A stretch of 64,000 nt of DNA from Tersicoccus solisilvae (GTDB taxonomy: Bacteria; Actinomycetota; Actinomycetes; Actinomycetales; Micrococcaceae). The first letter of the stretch is position 1; every line of letters starts with the position of its first letter. Where the stretch lies: the NCBI RefSeq assembly GCF_014643255.1, contig NZ_BMJI01000006.1, positions 104,936 to 168,935 on the forward strand. The letters run 5' to 3'. The notes below the pieces were generated by a model. It was given only the letters and a program-made list of their open reading frames with translations. It was not told the DNA's origin and did not search any database. This document shows, piece after piece, positions 32,972 through 41,139 of this stretch. A program made the position numbers and the translations under genes.

Positions 32972-32992
32972 TGTTACGTTACGTCCGTCACA
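32972..32992. promoter_or_regulatory. Possible operator upstream of beta-helix gene
   Basis: TGTTACG (32972-32978) and CGTCACA (32986-32992) form an imperfect 21-bp palindrome with a 7-base centre that repeats TTACGT. It lies in the divergent gap between hisI and the secreted beta-helix gene, 87 bp before the latter's start. The size and symmetry suit a dimeric repressor; no regulator gene is adjacent. Confidence 0.3.
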
Positions 32993-33079
32993 TTGTCGCG
33001 CGGCCCGGTGCCCGCCCGGAGGACGCGCCTTTCCCCCGAGAGGACGGCGGACTGCCGCTTCGTTCGGAAGCAGGTTCAC

Positions 33080-34954
33080 GTGCTCCTCTCCATCCCCTCG
33101 CCGACGACGCCCCGGCCCCGGCGCCACCGGCTCGGCATCGCGGCCGCGGTGTGCGCCGTCACGCTCGGCGTCCTCGCTCCCACCACCGACGCCACGGCCG
33201 CCCCGCGTCCCCCGAGCCCGGTGTCCGTGGCCCCCGACCTCGGTGCCAACGTCGTCGTCTTCTCCCCCGACATGCCCCAGGCCGACATCCAGGCTCGCGC
33301 CGACGCGATCTACGCCCAGCAGGTCGACAACGAGATGGGCACGCAGCGCTACGCGCTGCTCTTCAAGCCCGGGACCTACGGCTCGGACGCGAACCCGCTG
33401 AACATCAAGGTGGGCTACTACACCGAGGTCGACGGCCTCGGCCAGGACCCGTCCGGCGTCACCATCAACGGCGGGGTCACCGCCGTCGGCCGCAACGGCA
33501 GCGGCTCCCTGAACACCTTCTGGCGGTCGGTGTCGAACCTGACCATCCACGTGGTGCCGACCGACGACGCCTGCCACACCGGCAACGAGATGTGGGCCGT
33601 CTCCCAGGCCGCCCCGATGCGCCGCGTCGACGTGAAGGAGTTCACCACCTTCATGCCGTACTGCGAGGACCCGAACTACGCCAGCGGCGGGTTCGTGGCC
33701 GACTCGCGGCTCCAGGGCGGCGCCCTGAACGGGTCGCAGCAGCAGTTCTTCGTGCGCAACAGCGACGTCGGCACGGGCTGGTCCAACGCCGTCTGGAACC
33801 AGGTGTTCTCCGGCGTCCTCAACGCCCCCGCCCAGTCCTTCCCGAACCCGCCCTACACCACGCTGACGGCGACACCCGCGTCCCGGGAGAAGCCGTACCT
33901 CTACGTGGACGAGGGCGGCGCCTGGCGGGTCTTCGTCCCGAGCGCACAGACGAACTCCCGCGGCACCACCTGGGCGAACGGGCACACGCCGGGTCGGTCG
34001 CTGCCGCTGAGCGACTTCCACATCGCGCGCCCCGGTGACTCGATCGCGACGATCAACTCCGCGCTGGCCCAGGGGAAGAACCTGCTCGTCACGCCCGGCG
34101 TGTACGACGTCGCGCAGAGCATCGCCATCAAGCGGGCCGACACGGTCGTCCTCGGCCTCGGCCTGGCCACCTTCACGGCGCAGAACGGCGCCGTGCCGAT
34201 GACCGTGGGGGACGTCCAGGGCGTCGACATCGCGGGCCTGACCTTCGACGCCGGACCGGTGAACTCCCCGGCGCTGCTGCGCGTCGGGAGCGGACACGAG
34301 AAGGGCGGCAAACACCAGGGCACCGCCGCGAACCCGACCGCCCTGCAGGACGTCTTCTTCCGCGTCGGCGGGCCGCACGTCGGGAAGGCGACGACCAGCC
34401 TGGAGGTCAACAGCGACCACACGATCCTCGACGACGTCTGGGCGTGGCGTGCCGACCACGGCGTGCCCGGGTCGGTCGGGTGGACGGTCAACACCGCGGC
34501 CACCGGCGTCGTCGTCAACGGCGACGACGTGATCGCGACCGGCTTGTTCGTCGAGCACTACCAGAGGTACAACGTGATCTGGAACGGTGAGCGCGGCCGC
34601 ACCGTGTTCTTCCAGAACGAGTTGCCCTACGACGCGCCGGACCAGGCGGCGTGGCGGCACGACGGTCTCGACGGCTGGGCGGCGTACAAGGTGGCGAACA
34701 CCGTGAGGACCCACGAGGCGTGGGGGCTGGGCAGCTACGTCTACACCAACGTCAACCCGTCCCTGCACGCGACGCAGTCCTTCGAGGTGCCGGACACGCC
34801 CGGCGTGGTGATGCACAGCCTGACGACGGTCTCGCTGAACAAGGCGGGCACGATCGACCACGTCATCAACGGGCAGGGCACGGCCGCCATCGGCGGCGTC
34901 AACGACGGCCAGCCGCAGACCGTGACCACCTACACGAACGGCCGGGCACGCTAG
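33080..34954 (+). CDS. Secreted right-handed beta-helix protein (GH55-like family)
   Basis: A 624-residue exported protein. Residues 1-41 are a signal peptide with Arg-rich n-region (RPRRHRLG), hydrophobic core and AxA-type site. The mature part begins with the blocks FSPDMPQADIQARADAIYAQQ, TQRYALLFKPGTYGS and KVGYYTEVDGLG. It then runs through many short beta-strand turns (VTINGGVT; RAHVVGLGL-type VVLGLGLATF) characteristic of pectate-lyase-like beta-helices. Relatives are common in actinobacteria, often auto-annotated as adenylyl cyclase or coagulation-factor 5/8 proteins; I think carbohydrate binding or cleavage is more likely. The GTG start at 33080 is preceded by GGAAG. Confidence 0.75.
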   Translation: MLLSIPSPTTPRPRRHRLGIAAAVCAVTLGVLAPTTDATAAPRPPSPVSVAPDLGANVVVFSPDMPQADIQARADAIYAQQVDNEMGTQRYALLFKPGTYGSDANPLNIKVGYYTEVDGLGQDPSGVTINGGVTAVGRNGSGSLNTFWRSVSNLTIHVVPTDDACHTGNEMWAVSQAAPMRRVDVKEFTTFMPYCEDPNYASGGFVADSRLQGGALNGSQQQFFVRNSDVGTGWSNAVWNQVFSGVLNAPAQSFPNPPYTTLTATPASREKPYLYVDEGGAWRVFVPSAQTNSRGTTWANGHTPGRSLPLSDFHIARPGDSIATINSALAQGKNLLVTPGVYDVAQSIAIKRADTVVLGLGLATFTAQNGAVPMTVGDVQGVDIAGLTFDAGPVNSPALLRVGSGHEKGGKHQGTAANPTALQDVFFRVGGPHVGKATTSLEVNSDHTILDDVWAWRADHGVPGSVGWTVNTAATGVVVNGDDVIATGLFVEHYQRYNVIWNGERGRTVFFQNELPYDAPDQAAWRHDGLDGWAAYKVANTVRTHEAWGLGSYVYTNVNPSLHATQSFEVPDTPGVVMHSLTTVSLNKAGTIDHVINGQGTAAIGGVNDGQPQTVTTYTNGRAR

Positions 34955-34992
34955 CCCCACCGTCGAGAACGGTCACCTGTCGCAAACGGCGA

Positions 34993-35034
34993 CGGAGCGG
35001 CGGATCCGGACGATCGTCCTGGTCCGCCGCTCCG
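34993..35034. terminator. Bidirectional terminator after beta-helix gene
   Basis: A 12-bp perfect stem CGGAGCGGCGGA / TCCGCCGCTCCG (34993-35004 and 35023-35034). Its loop holds the palindrome GGACGATCGTCC, allowing an inner hairpin. It lies between convergent genes. Confidence 0.75.
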
Positions 35035-35050
35035 CATCCAACCTCGGAGA

Positions 35051-35314
35051 CTAGCGAAGGGTGATGTCCACGCGGGTGACGTAACCGACCCCGGTGACCT
35101 TCTTGCAGTAATAGAGGATCTTCACCTTGTTGCCCTGCGCCGCTTCATAGCCGAGCCCCGCCGCCGTCGCGCCCACGCACCGGGCGTGGGTGCTGCCGGC
35201 GTACGACTCGGGGATCGTCGCCGCCGAGGCCGGGGCCGCCGACACCACTGCTCCGGCCGACAGGGTGGCAGCCGCCATGACGGTCGCCATGGTCCTCCGC
35301 GCGGATCTCTTCAT
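35051..35314 (-). CDS. Small secreted protein with two cysteines, unknown function
   Basis: An 87-residue precursor: a clear signal peptide (MKRSARRTMATVMAAATLSA, cleavage after the APASA at about residue 31) and a mature peptide of about 56 residues. The mature part is basic, with two cysteines (C46 and C69) that could form one disulfide, and ends in the strand-like VTRVDITLR. ATG 35314 follows a GAAGGAGAG Shine-Dalgarno. I do not recognise the family. It could be a protease inhibitor, an antimicrobial peptide or a surface ligand; nothing in the sequence decides. It is convergent with the secreted beta-helix gene. Confidence 0.7.
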   Translation of the reverse strand: MKRSARRTMATVMAAATLSAGAVVSAAPASAATIPESYAGSTHARCVGATAAGLGYEAAQGNKVKILYYCKKVTGVGYVTRVDITLR

Positions 35315-35418
35315 CGTTCGCTCTCCTTCGACTCGGTGGTTGCCGTGGGGGGAACACTACGTGGTGATACAGACGACCGCCACCGCCCGGGGGCGTCACG
35401 GCTTCTCCGTCCGTCGTG

Positions 35419-36078
35419 TCATCCGCGGGCACGACGGGTGAGAACCAGATGGACGACGCCCTGCGGCGACGGTGTCGCCTCCACGTCGAAGCGCTCCTCG
35501 AGCCCCTCCAACCCGTCCCACAGACGTTCGCCGCGGCCCAGCAGGATCGGCACGAGGACGACGTGGAGGTGGTCGATCAGATCGGCCTCGAGGAACTGCC
35601 GGACCGTGCTGACTCCTCCGCCGATGCGCACATCCATGCCGGGCGCCAGGGCACGAGCCCGCTCGAGCGCGGACACGGGGTCGGCATCGACGAAATGGAA
35701 GGTCGTCCCGCCCTCCATCTCGAGCACCGGCCGAGGATGGTGCGTCAGCACGACGACGGGCGTGTGGAAGACAGGGTCGTCGCCCCACCAGCCCTTCCAC
35801 TCCTCGTCCTGCCACGGACCGCGCTGGGGACCGAACTTGTTGCGCCCCATGATCTCCACACCGATGCCGGGACCCCACTGGCCCGCGAACGCCTCGTCGA
35901 CGCCGAAGGATCCCGGGGTTTGACCGTGCAGGCCCATGGCGCGGAACGTCCGGGTCTCGAAGGCCCATTCCATCAACCGTGAGCCGGCGTGACCGAACGG
36001 CGCATCGAGCTGCTGCCCCTCTCCGCTGCCGAAACCGTCCAGGGAGACCGAGAAGTTGTGCACGCGGACGAGAGACAT
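35419..36078 (-). CDS. Dihydrofolate-reductase-fold (RibD C-terminal-like) reductase
   Basis: A 219-residue protein of the DHFR/RibD C-terminal superfamily: an N-terminal strand VHNFSVSLDGFGSG, a central GIGVEIMGRNKFGP, HTPVVVLTHHPRP, a dinucleotide-binding MDVRIGGGVSTVRQFLEADL and VLVPILLGRGERLW. Such proteins are NADPH-dependent reductases of unknown substrate and are separate from true folA and ribD. ATG 36078 has a GGAGGAA Shine-Dalgarno; an earlier in-frame codon would add a non-conserved extension. Confidence 0.85.
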   Translation of the reverse strand: MSLVRVHNFSVSLDGFGSGEGQQLDAPFGHAGSRLMEWAFETRTFRAMGLHGQTPGSFGVDEAFAGQWGPGIGVEIMGRNKFGPQRGPWQDEEWKGWWGDDPVFHTPVVVLTHHPRPVLEMEGGTTFHFVDADPVSALERARALAPGMDVRIGGGVSTVRQFLEADLIDHLHVVLVPILLGRGERLWDGLEGLEERFDVEATPSPQGVVHLVLTRRARG

Positions 36079-36392
36079 GTCGGGTTCCTCCGGTGGTCGT
36101 CTCCCGGGGCATCGTTCTCCCGGGGCATCGTTCGGACTCACCCTGAGCGATCCGCGGTACCGGGTCAAGGCCGATGCCGGCGCGGGCGCTACTTCATCGT
36201 GCCGGGGCGGCCGCTCTTGGCTTCGCCCAGCGATCGTGCTCTGATGAGGAGTGCGGGCGGCACCGGCCCGGGACCGTGGTGCCCGAAGATTCCCGGCGGT
36301 TCAACCCGTGAGCTCCGGGAATCGCCTCCACGCCCGACCCCGCGGGCAGATCGACCCGCGCGAAGGAGCCGGATCGATCTCGGGCGGCGAGG
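36079..36392. other. Intergenic region with 16-bp tandem repeat and a hairpin
   Basis: This 314-bp stretch upstream of the DHFR-fold gene and downstream of the GAF-ANTAR gene has no credible gene. It contains a 16-bp tandem duplication CTCCCGGGGCATCGTT (36101-36116 and 36117-36132), 23-54 bp from the DHFR-fold start. It also holds a 9-bp stem GATTCCCGG / CCGGGAATC (36288-36296 and 36315-36323), 70 bp after the ANTAR stop, that may be the latter's terminator. Confidence 0.5.
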
Positions 36393-37103
36393 TCAGGGAA
36401 GATCCCCGGTGTAGTTGACGTCCGCGGCGAGGTCCTTCAATTTCCGGTTCAGGTGCTGGCTGGCCGTACGCAGCATGCCGAAGGCGTCGTCCGCGTCGAC
36501 ACCGTGCTGGGCCATCAGGATGCCCACCGCGCTGCCGATCCGTCGGCTGCTGATCAGCGCCTCCTGATAGTGGCTGACGTCCTTCTCGTGCAGCCGTTGC
36601 TGCACCACGAGTGCGGCGAACGGGGCGAGGATCACCGCCTCGGCGACGTCCTGACCGGTGAAGACGTGCGTGCTCGGCGAGTAGAAGTTCAGCGCCGCCC
36701 GGTCCTGCTGCGACAGCGACAGTCGCACGCTGAGCATGCTGCGCACGCCGAACTGATCGACGCAGGCCGCGGCGAACGCAGGCCACCGGCGCTCGACCGC
36801 CAGGTCGTCGCTGATCACCGCCTCGTCGTCGAGACTGGCGTCCAGACACGGCCCCTCCCCCGTCCTGTACTGCAGGGCGTCCACGGCCCGGGGAATCTCT
36901 CCCGTCGAGGCGACGGTCACCGCGGGCCGATCGTTCCGGATCGACGTCACCCCGGCCTGGTCGGCGTGGGGCATCAGTCGCGCCGCGACCGCCACCAGAC
37001 GGTCGGGATCCGCGTGACCCGACGCTCCGATCATTCGCGTCAGCGTCTGAAAGCTGACCCCTACGGCGTCCGTCTCCGAGCGCCGCGCATCCCTGTCCTC
37101 CAC
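36393..37103 (-). CDS. GAF-ANTAR transcription antitermination regulator
   Basis: A 236-residue cytosolic regulator. A GAF sensor domain (about residues 20-165; QAGVTSIRNDRPAVTVASTG, QYRTGEGPCLDA, SMLSVRLSLSQQDRAALNFY) is joined to a C-terminal ANTAR RNA-binding domain (ALISSRRIGSAVGILMAQHG...AFGMLRTASQHLNRKLKDLA). The GAF domain would sense a small molecule or redox state and the ANTAR domain bind dual hairpins in nascent RNA. No phosphoacceptor domain is present, unlike pdtaR at 16.8 kb. The start is GTG 37103 with GAAGGGA upstream; a further in-frame GTG at 37259 lacks a ribosome site. The next 195 bp hold nothing recognisable. Confidence 0.85.
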   Translation of the reverse strand: MEDRDARRSETDAVGVSFQTLTRMIGASGHADPDRLVAVAARLMPHADQAGVTSIRNDRPAVTVASTGEIPRAVDALQYRTGEGPCLDASLDDEAVISDDLAVERRWPAFAAACVDQFGVRSMLSVRLSLSQQDRAALNFYSPSTHVFTGQDVAEAVILAPFAALVVQQRLHEKDVSHYQEALISSRRIGSAVGILMAQHGVDADDAFGMLRTASQHLNRKLKDLAADVNYTGDLP

Positions 37104-37297
37104 CCGAAGTCCCTTCGTCGGCCGACGCCGCTGCTTGACGTCAGTGCCAGTCCGGGTTGCCGAACCATGGGTCAATGATGCCGCAGCTCCGGTGACGTTC
37201 GAAACGCCTGTCGATCCCGGCCGCCCGTCCAGGGGGGCGGGCTCGCCGGCGTCGGCCACGCGTTCCGCATGGGTCCGGGCACGACGGCGTCGTCGTC

Positions 37298-38335
37298 CTA
37301 CCGTGCCGGATCGACGATGGTGATGCCGGCCGCGGTGGCACGGTCCCAGCCGGGCAGGGCCGCGGCCGCCTCCCGGAGCCCGATCGTGCGCCCGACCAGC
37401 AGCTCGGGCCGAAGCCGGCCCTGCTCGATCAGCGCCATCATGGCCGGGTAGTCCGCGGCGGCCATGCCGTGGCTGCCCAGCACGTCGAGTTCCCAGGCGA
37501 TCACCCGGTCCATCGGGACCCGCGGATGGCCGTCGATCGGGGGCAGCAGCCCGATCTGCACGTGCCGGCCCCGACGTCGCAGGCTGTGGATCGCATCGGC
37601 GCAGGTGCGCTCGCTGCCGACCGCGTCGACCGCCACGTGGCTGCCGCCACCGGTCAGCTCCGCGATCATCGCGGGCACCTCGCCGTCATCAGCGCGCAGG
37701 GTCTGCTCGGCACCCAGACGGGCGGCGAGGTCGAGCGCGTCGGCGTTCCGGTCGACCACGACCACGCGAGCGCCGAGCGCGCGGGCGATCATGACCGCGC
37801 TCAGACCGACGCCTCCCGCTCCCACGACGGTGACCCACTCCCCCGCGGCCAGACGCGCGCGACCGGCCAGGGCCCGGTAGGCCGTGGCGAAGCGGCAGCC
37901 GAGACTCGCCGCGGTGGTGACGTCGACGTCGTCGGGGACGGCGACGAGGTTGGTGTCGGCGGCGTACAGCGCGACGTACTCGGCGAACGAGCCGTCGTGG
38001 GTGAAACCGGGCTGCTGCTGGTCCGGGCAGACCTGGGCGTTCCCGCCGCGGCACCAGTCGCAGCGGCCGCAGCCGCACACGAACGGCACCGTGACCCGGT
38101 CCCCGACGACCCAGCGCGTCACCCCGGCGCCGACCTCGCTCACGATCCCGGCGAGCTCGTGCCCCGGCACGTGCGGGAAGGCGATGTCGTCGTGTCCGGC
38201 CCACGCGTGCCAGTCGCTGCGGCACAGCCCGGTGGCCAGCACCCGCACCACCACCCCGCCGCCGGGCGCCGATGGGCGCGGCACCTCCCGGACCTCGGGC
38301 CGGGCCCGGACCGCATCGACGACGACAGCACGCAT
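37298..38335 (-). CDS. Zinc-dependent alcohol dehydrogenase
   Basis: A 345-residue medium-chain dehydrogenase. Catalytic zinc ligands are C38 (GLCRSDWHAWAGH) and H59-E60 (PGHE). Structural zinc cysteines are C89, C92, C95 and C103 (CGCGRCDWCRGGNAQVC). A Rossmann motif VVGAGGVGLSAV follows, then GARVVVVDRNADAL, where the Asp suggests NAD(H). The replacement of the usual GHxD region by AWAGHDD and the SLGCRFATAY motif place it with zinc ADHs acting on secondary or aromatic alcohols rather than with AdhP. It shares its direction with an upstream SDR dehydrogenase. Confidence 0.88.
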   Translation of the reverse strand: MRAVVVDAVRARPEVREVPRPSAPGGGVVVRVLATGLCRSDWHAWAGHDDIAFPHVPGHELAGIVSEVGAGVTRWVVGDRVTVPFVCGCGRCDWCRGGNAQVCPDQQQPGFTHDGSFAEYVALYAADTNLVAVPDDVDVTTAASLGCRFATAYRALAGRARLAAGEWVTVVGAGGVGLSAVMIARALGARVVVVDRNADALDLAARLGAEQTLRADDGEVPAMIAELTGGGSHVAVDAVGSERTCADAIHSLRRRGRHVQIGLLPPIDGHPRVPMDRVIAWELDVLGSHGMAAADYPAMMALIEQGRLRPELLVGRTIGLREAAAALPGWDRATAAGITIVDPAR

Positions 38336-38385
38336 CCGTGCACCGTATCGCGCCTTCGACCACGGCCCGGAGAAAACGGTCGTGC

Positions 38386-38542
38386 TCAATCCCGTGACTT
38401 CTGCACCGATCCGAGCAGCAGTGCACCGGCGGCCAGGAAGGCGACGAGCAGGGTCGCCACCGGAGGGACCGCGTCCCACGCGGACGAGCAGCTCGTCGTC
38501 CCCGGGATCGGGAACCGGCGGAGCCAGCTGAAGGGCCACCGG
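38386..38542 (-). pseudogene. Possible C-terminal remnant of a membrane protein
   Basis: One minus-strand frame between the SDR and the zinc ADH reads SCSSAWDAVPPVATLLVAFL and continues through a hydrophobic helix to LLGSVQKSRD and a stop at 38386. It looks like the last membrane helix of a protein whose beginning is gone, because the frame enters the SDR gene without a credible start. A 24-residue mini-protein from GTG 38460 is the alternative. The evidence is weak. Confidence 0.25.
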
Positions 38543-39295
38543 TCAGATGGCGTTCCAGCCACCATCGACCGGAAGGATTGCCCCGGAGACGTTGGACGCG
38601 TCGTCGCTCAGGAGCCAGGCGATCGCGGCGGCCTGCTCGTCGGCCCGGGCGATGGGAGGAACGGTGACCTGGAACAGCGGACCCATCCGCTCTTGAGCCC
38701 AGGTGGAACGGAACGGCGCCTCGATGTTGGTGGCGACGGGTCCCGGGGCGATGGCGTTGCACCGGATTCCCTGGGCGGTGTAGAAGAACGCCGTGCTTCG
38801 GGTGAGTCCGTTGAGCGCATGCTTGGAAGCGGTGTACGGCGTGCCGGCCGCGGAGGCCCGCAGACCGGCCTCCGAGCTGACATTCACGATGGCTCCTCCC
38901 CCGTGAGCGATCATGCCGGGCAGGACGGCCCGGGTCATCCGCATCACCGCGGTCAGGTTGACGGCCAGGACCCGGTCCCAGGTCTCGTCGGTGATCTCGG
39001 CGGTGGGCTCGAAGCCGTCCATGATCCCGGCGACGTTCGCCAGACCGTGGACCTGGCCGTCGGCCGCGTCCAGCGCTGCCCGGACCGTGGCGTCGTCGGC
39101 CAGGTCACCGACGACGCAGCGGATGCGCTCGCCGAGGACGTCGGCAAGCTGCTCGAGTCGGTGCTGGACGACGTCGACGGCGACGACGTGGGCGCCCTCG
39201 GCGTGGAGGCGCGTCGTGGTGGCGTGCCCGATGCCGGAGCCGGCGCCCGTGACGATGATGGTCTGGCCGGTGAACCGGGACGGGATCGTGTTCAT
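38543..39295 (-). CDS. Short-chain dehydrogenase/reductase (SDR)
   Basis: A 250-residue classical SDR. The cofactor motif TGAGSGIG (residues 16-23) is followed by an Asp at the end of strand 2 (VVAVD), favouring NAD(H). NVAG, catalytic N113, S140/S141, Y154 and K158 (YTASK) and the family end VSGAILPVDGGWNAI are present. The substrate is unknown. It is divergent from adhP, and the 237-bp gap between them carries two DosR-type boxes that could act on either gene. It precedes the zinc ADH by about 200 bp in the same direction. Confidence 0.9.
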   Translation of the reverse strand: MNTIPSRFTGQTIIVTGAGSGIGHATTTRLHAEGAHVVAVDVVQHRLEQLADVLGERIRCVVGDLADDATVRAALDAADGQVHGLANVAGIMDGFEPTAEITDETWDRVLAVNLTAVMRMTRAVLPGMIAHGGGAIVNVSSEAGLRASAAGTPYTASKHALNGLTRSTAFFYTAQGIRCNAIAPGPVATNIEAPFRSTWAQERMGPLFQVTVPPIARADEQAAAIAWLLSDDASNVSGAILPVDGGWNAI

Positions 39296-39380
39296 GCTGG
39301 TGCCTTTCGTGCGGTGTCCGATGACGAGCTCTCCTGGGAGTCGACGGCCTCAGGGTGACTGACGGCGGCCGTCTGCGGGA

Positions 39381-39451
39381 GGGCCGGAAGTCCCGCACGT
39401 CGGGACACGGCCGTCGACGGACGGGCACGCAGGCGGCGGGACCATCGGCCC
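39381..39451. promoter_or_regulatory. Two DosR-type boxes upstream of adhP
   Basis: GGGCCGGAAGTCCC (39381-39394) and GGGACCATCGGCCC (39438-39451) both fit the half-site pattern GGGAC/GGGCC-N4-GTCCC/GGCCC of DosR/DevR boxes. They are 57 bp apart and the nearer one ends 81 bp before the adhP ATG. The SDR gene diverges on the other side. Confidence 0.6.
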
Positions 39452-39532
39452 TGACCTTCGCTGCCACCACGGCGGACAGTCGGTCAGGTGCGACGCGGAC
39501 GCGCCGCGCTCGTCTCGTCGTGAGGAAGCGTC

Positions 39533-40543
39533 ATGAAAGCCGCCGTGGTCACCTCGTTCACCACCCCCGTGGAAATCCAGGACCGTGACATCCCGCGGCC
39601 CGGGGCCGGCGAGGTGCTCGTCCGGCTGGAGGCGTGCGGGCTCTGCCACACCGACATCCACGCGGCACACGGAGACTGGCCGATCAAACCGACGCTGCCG
39701 TTCGTGCCCGGCCACGAAGGTGTGGGCATCGTCGAGGAGGTCGGCGAGGGCGTCGGTCGTCCTGCCCTCGGGGACCGGGTGGCGATTCCCTGGCTGGGCT
39801 ACGCCTGCGGCGAATGCCGCTTCTGCATCGACGGCCGGGAGACGCTGTGTGAGAGCCAGCGCAACAGCGGGTACTCCGTGGACGGAGGGTTCGCGGAGTA
39901 CACCGTGGCCAGCGCCCGCTTCGTGGTATCGGTCCCCGACGGTGTGTCACCGTTCGATGCCGCCCCGCTGACGTGTGCGGGGGTCACGACCTACAAGGCG
40001 CTGAAGGTCGCGCACATCGTCCCCACCGAACGCGTCGCCGTGTTCGGCATCGGCGGGCTCGGTCACCTGGCCGTGCAGTACGCCCAGATCATGGGCGGCT
40101 CGGTCATCCCGGTCGACGTGGATCACGCCAAGCTCGAACTCGCCCGAGAGCTGGGGGCCACGGCTGCGGTCAACGCCGCGCAGACCGACCCGGTCGCCGC
40201 CGTCGGCGCTCTCGGCGGGGCCGACGTCGCCGTGGTCCTCGCGGCCTCGCCCCGGGTCTTCGAACAGGCGTTCGCCTCCCTGAACCGGGGAGGTCGCTTG
40301 ATCTGCGTGGCGCTTCCGGCCGACGAACGGATGAGTGTGTCGATCTTCGACACGGTCCTGAAGGGCCTGTCCATCATCGGGTCGATCGTCGGCACCCGCG
40401 ATGACCTGGCCGAGGTGTTCGCTCTCCACGCCGCCGGTCGGACGCAGGTCATCGCCGGGCGCCGCCGTCTGGCCGAGGTGAACGACGCCTTCGCGCAGGT
40501 CCTCTCCGGCAAAGCACTGGCGCGGCTCGTGTTCGAGTTCTGA
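39533..40543 (+). CDS. adhP: Zinc-dependent alcohol dehydrogenase AdhP
   Basis: A 336-residue ethanol/propanol-preferring dehydrogenase that interconverts alcohols and aldehydes with NAD(H), useful for redox balance when respiration stops. Catalytic zinc ligands are C38 (GLCHTDIHAAHGDW) and H61-E62 (PGHEGVG). Structural zinc cysteines are C92, C95, C98 and C106. The nucleotide site is VFGIGGLGHLAVQYAQIMG. The typical SIVGTRDDLAEVFALHAAG near the C-terminus marks the AdhP subgroup. ATG 39533 follows GAGGAAG. Two DosR-type boxes upstream suggest control by the DosRS pair 0.6-3 kb away. Confidence 0.92.
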   Translation: MKAAVVTSFTTPVEIQDRDIPRPGAGEVLVRLEACGLCHTDIHAAHGDWPIKPTLPFVPGHEGVGIVEEVGEGVGRPALGDRVAIPWLGYACGECRFCIDGRETLCESQRNSGYSVDGGFAEYTVASARFVVSVPDGVSPFDAAPLTCAGVTTYKALKVAHIVPTERVAVFGIGGLGHLAVQYAQIMGGSVIPVDVDHAKLELARELGATAAVNAAQTDPVAAVGALGGADVAVVLAASPRVFEQAFASLNRGGRLICVALPADERMSVSIFDTVLKGLSIIGSIVGTRDDLAEVFALHAAGRTQVIAGRRRLAEVNDAFAQVLSGKALARLVFEF

Positions 40544-40560
40544 AACCCGGATTCCTGCGG

Positions 40561-41067
40561 TCAGGTGTCTCCGTATTCGGAAGCAAGCCGACGGCCCCAC
40601 TCGGTCGCGTCGTCCAGTTCGCCGGGCAGCAGCGGACCCTCGTATCCCTCGACGCGGAACCCGTGCGGCCGTGCGGTCGGAAAGCCACGTCGACGAGCTG
40701 CCCGAGCGGCGCTGGCGGCAGCCGTACCGAGGGTGAACCGCGTGGGGACACGCGTGTCGAACGCGGCGAAGGTGGCGTGACGATCACGGTCACGCTGGTC
40801 CGCGATCCAGTCCCTGATGCCCATCCGGGGATCGGCGTGAGGGGCGCCCCGCTGCTGCGCCACCTCACGGGTCGACCGTCGGGACATCGAGAACGCATGG
40901 GTCGGGCCACCGGCCACGACCAGGTCGATGTCGGCGGAGACGCGGCGAGGCGCGTTCTCCACGGAGGTGACGGTGACCTCTCCCTGTTCCCGCAGCCCCG
41001 CTGCGATCGCCTCCGCAATCCGGTGGGTGTTGCCGAAGGCACTCTCGTACACCACGAGTGCTCGCAT
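40561..41067 (-). CDS. Flavodoxin-domain protein
   Basis: A 168-residue protein with the flavodoxin fold: FMN phosphate loop VVYESAFGNTHRIAEAIA at the N-terminus, then LVVAGGPTHAFSMSR for the FMN ring and a C-terminal region rich in Arg (ASAARAARRRGFPTARP). It probably carries electrons as an FMN protein. Its ATG at 41067 (after GAAAGGAA) lies 72 bp downstream of dosR in the same direction, so it may be the last gene of a dosS-dosR-flavodoxin operon. Confidence 0.85.
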   Translation of the reverse strand: MRALVVYESAFGNTHRIAEAIAAGLREQGEVTVTSVENAPRRVSADIDLVVAGGPTHAFSMSRRSTREVAQQRGAPHADPRMGIRDWIADQRDRDRHATFAAFDTRVPTRFTLGTAAASAARAARRRGFPTARPHGFRVEGYEGPLLPGELDDATEWGRRLASEYGDT

Positions 41068-41139
41068 GGTCGCGTTCCTTTCCGGTCGAGGAGCTCCGGT
41101 GAGTTCCTTCCACCCCACGATCTCGGACAGTGCGCTCGC

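Noticed and set aside
36270..36284. GGGACCGTGGTGCCC as a further DosR box near the GAF-ANTAR gene
   Set aside because: The right half-site is GTGCCC with an inserted base, so it does not fit the N4 spacing. It lies downstream of the ANTAR gene, not at a promoter.
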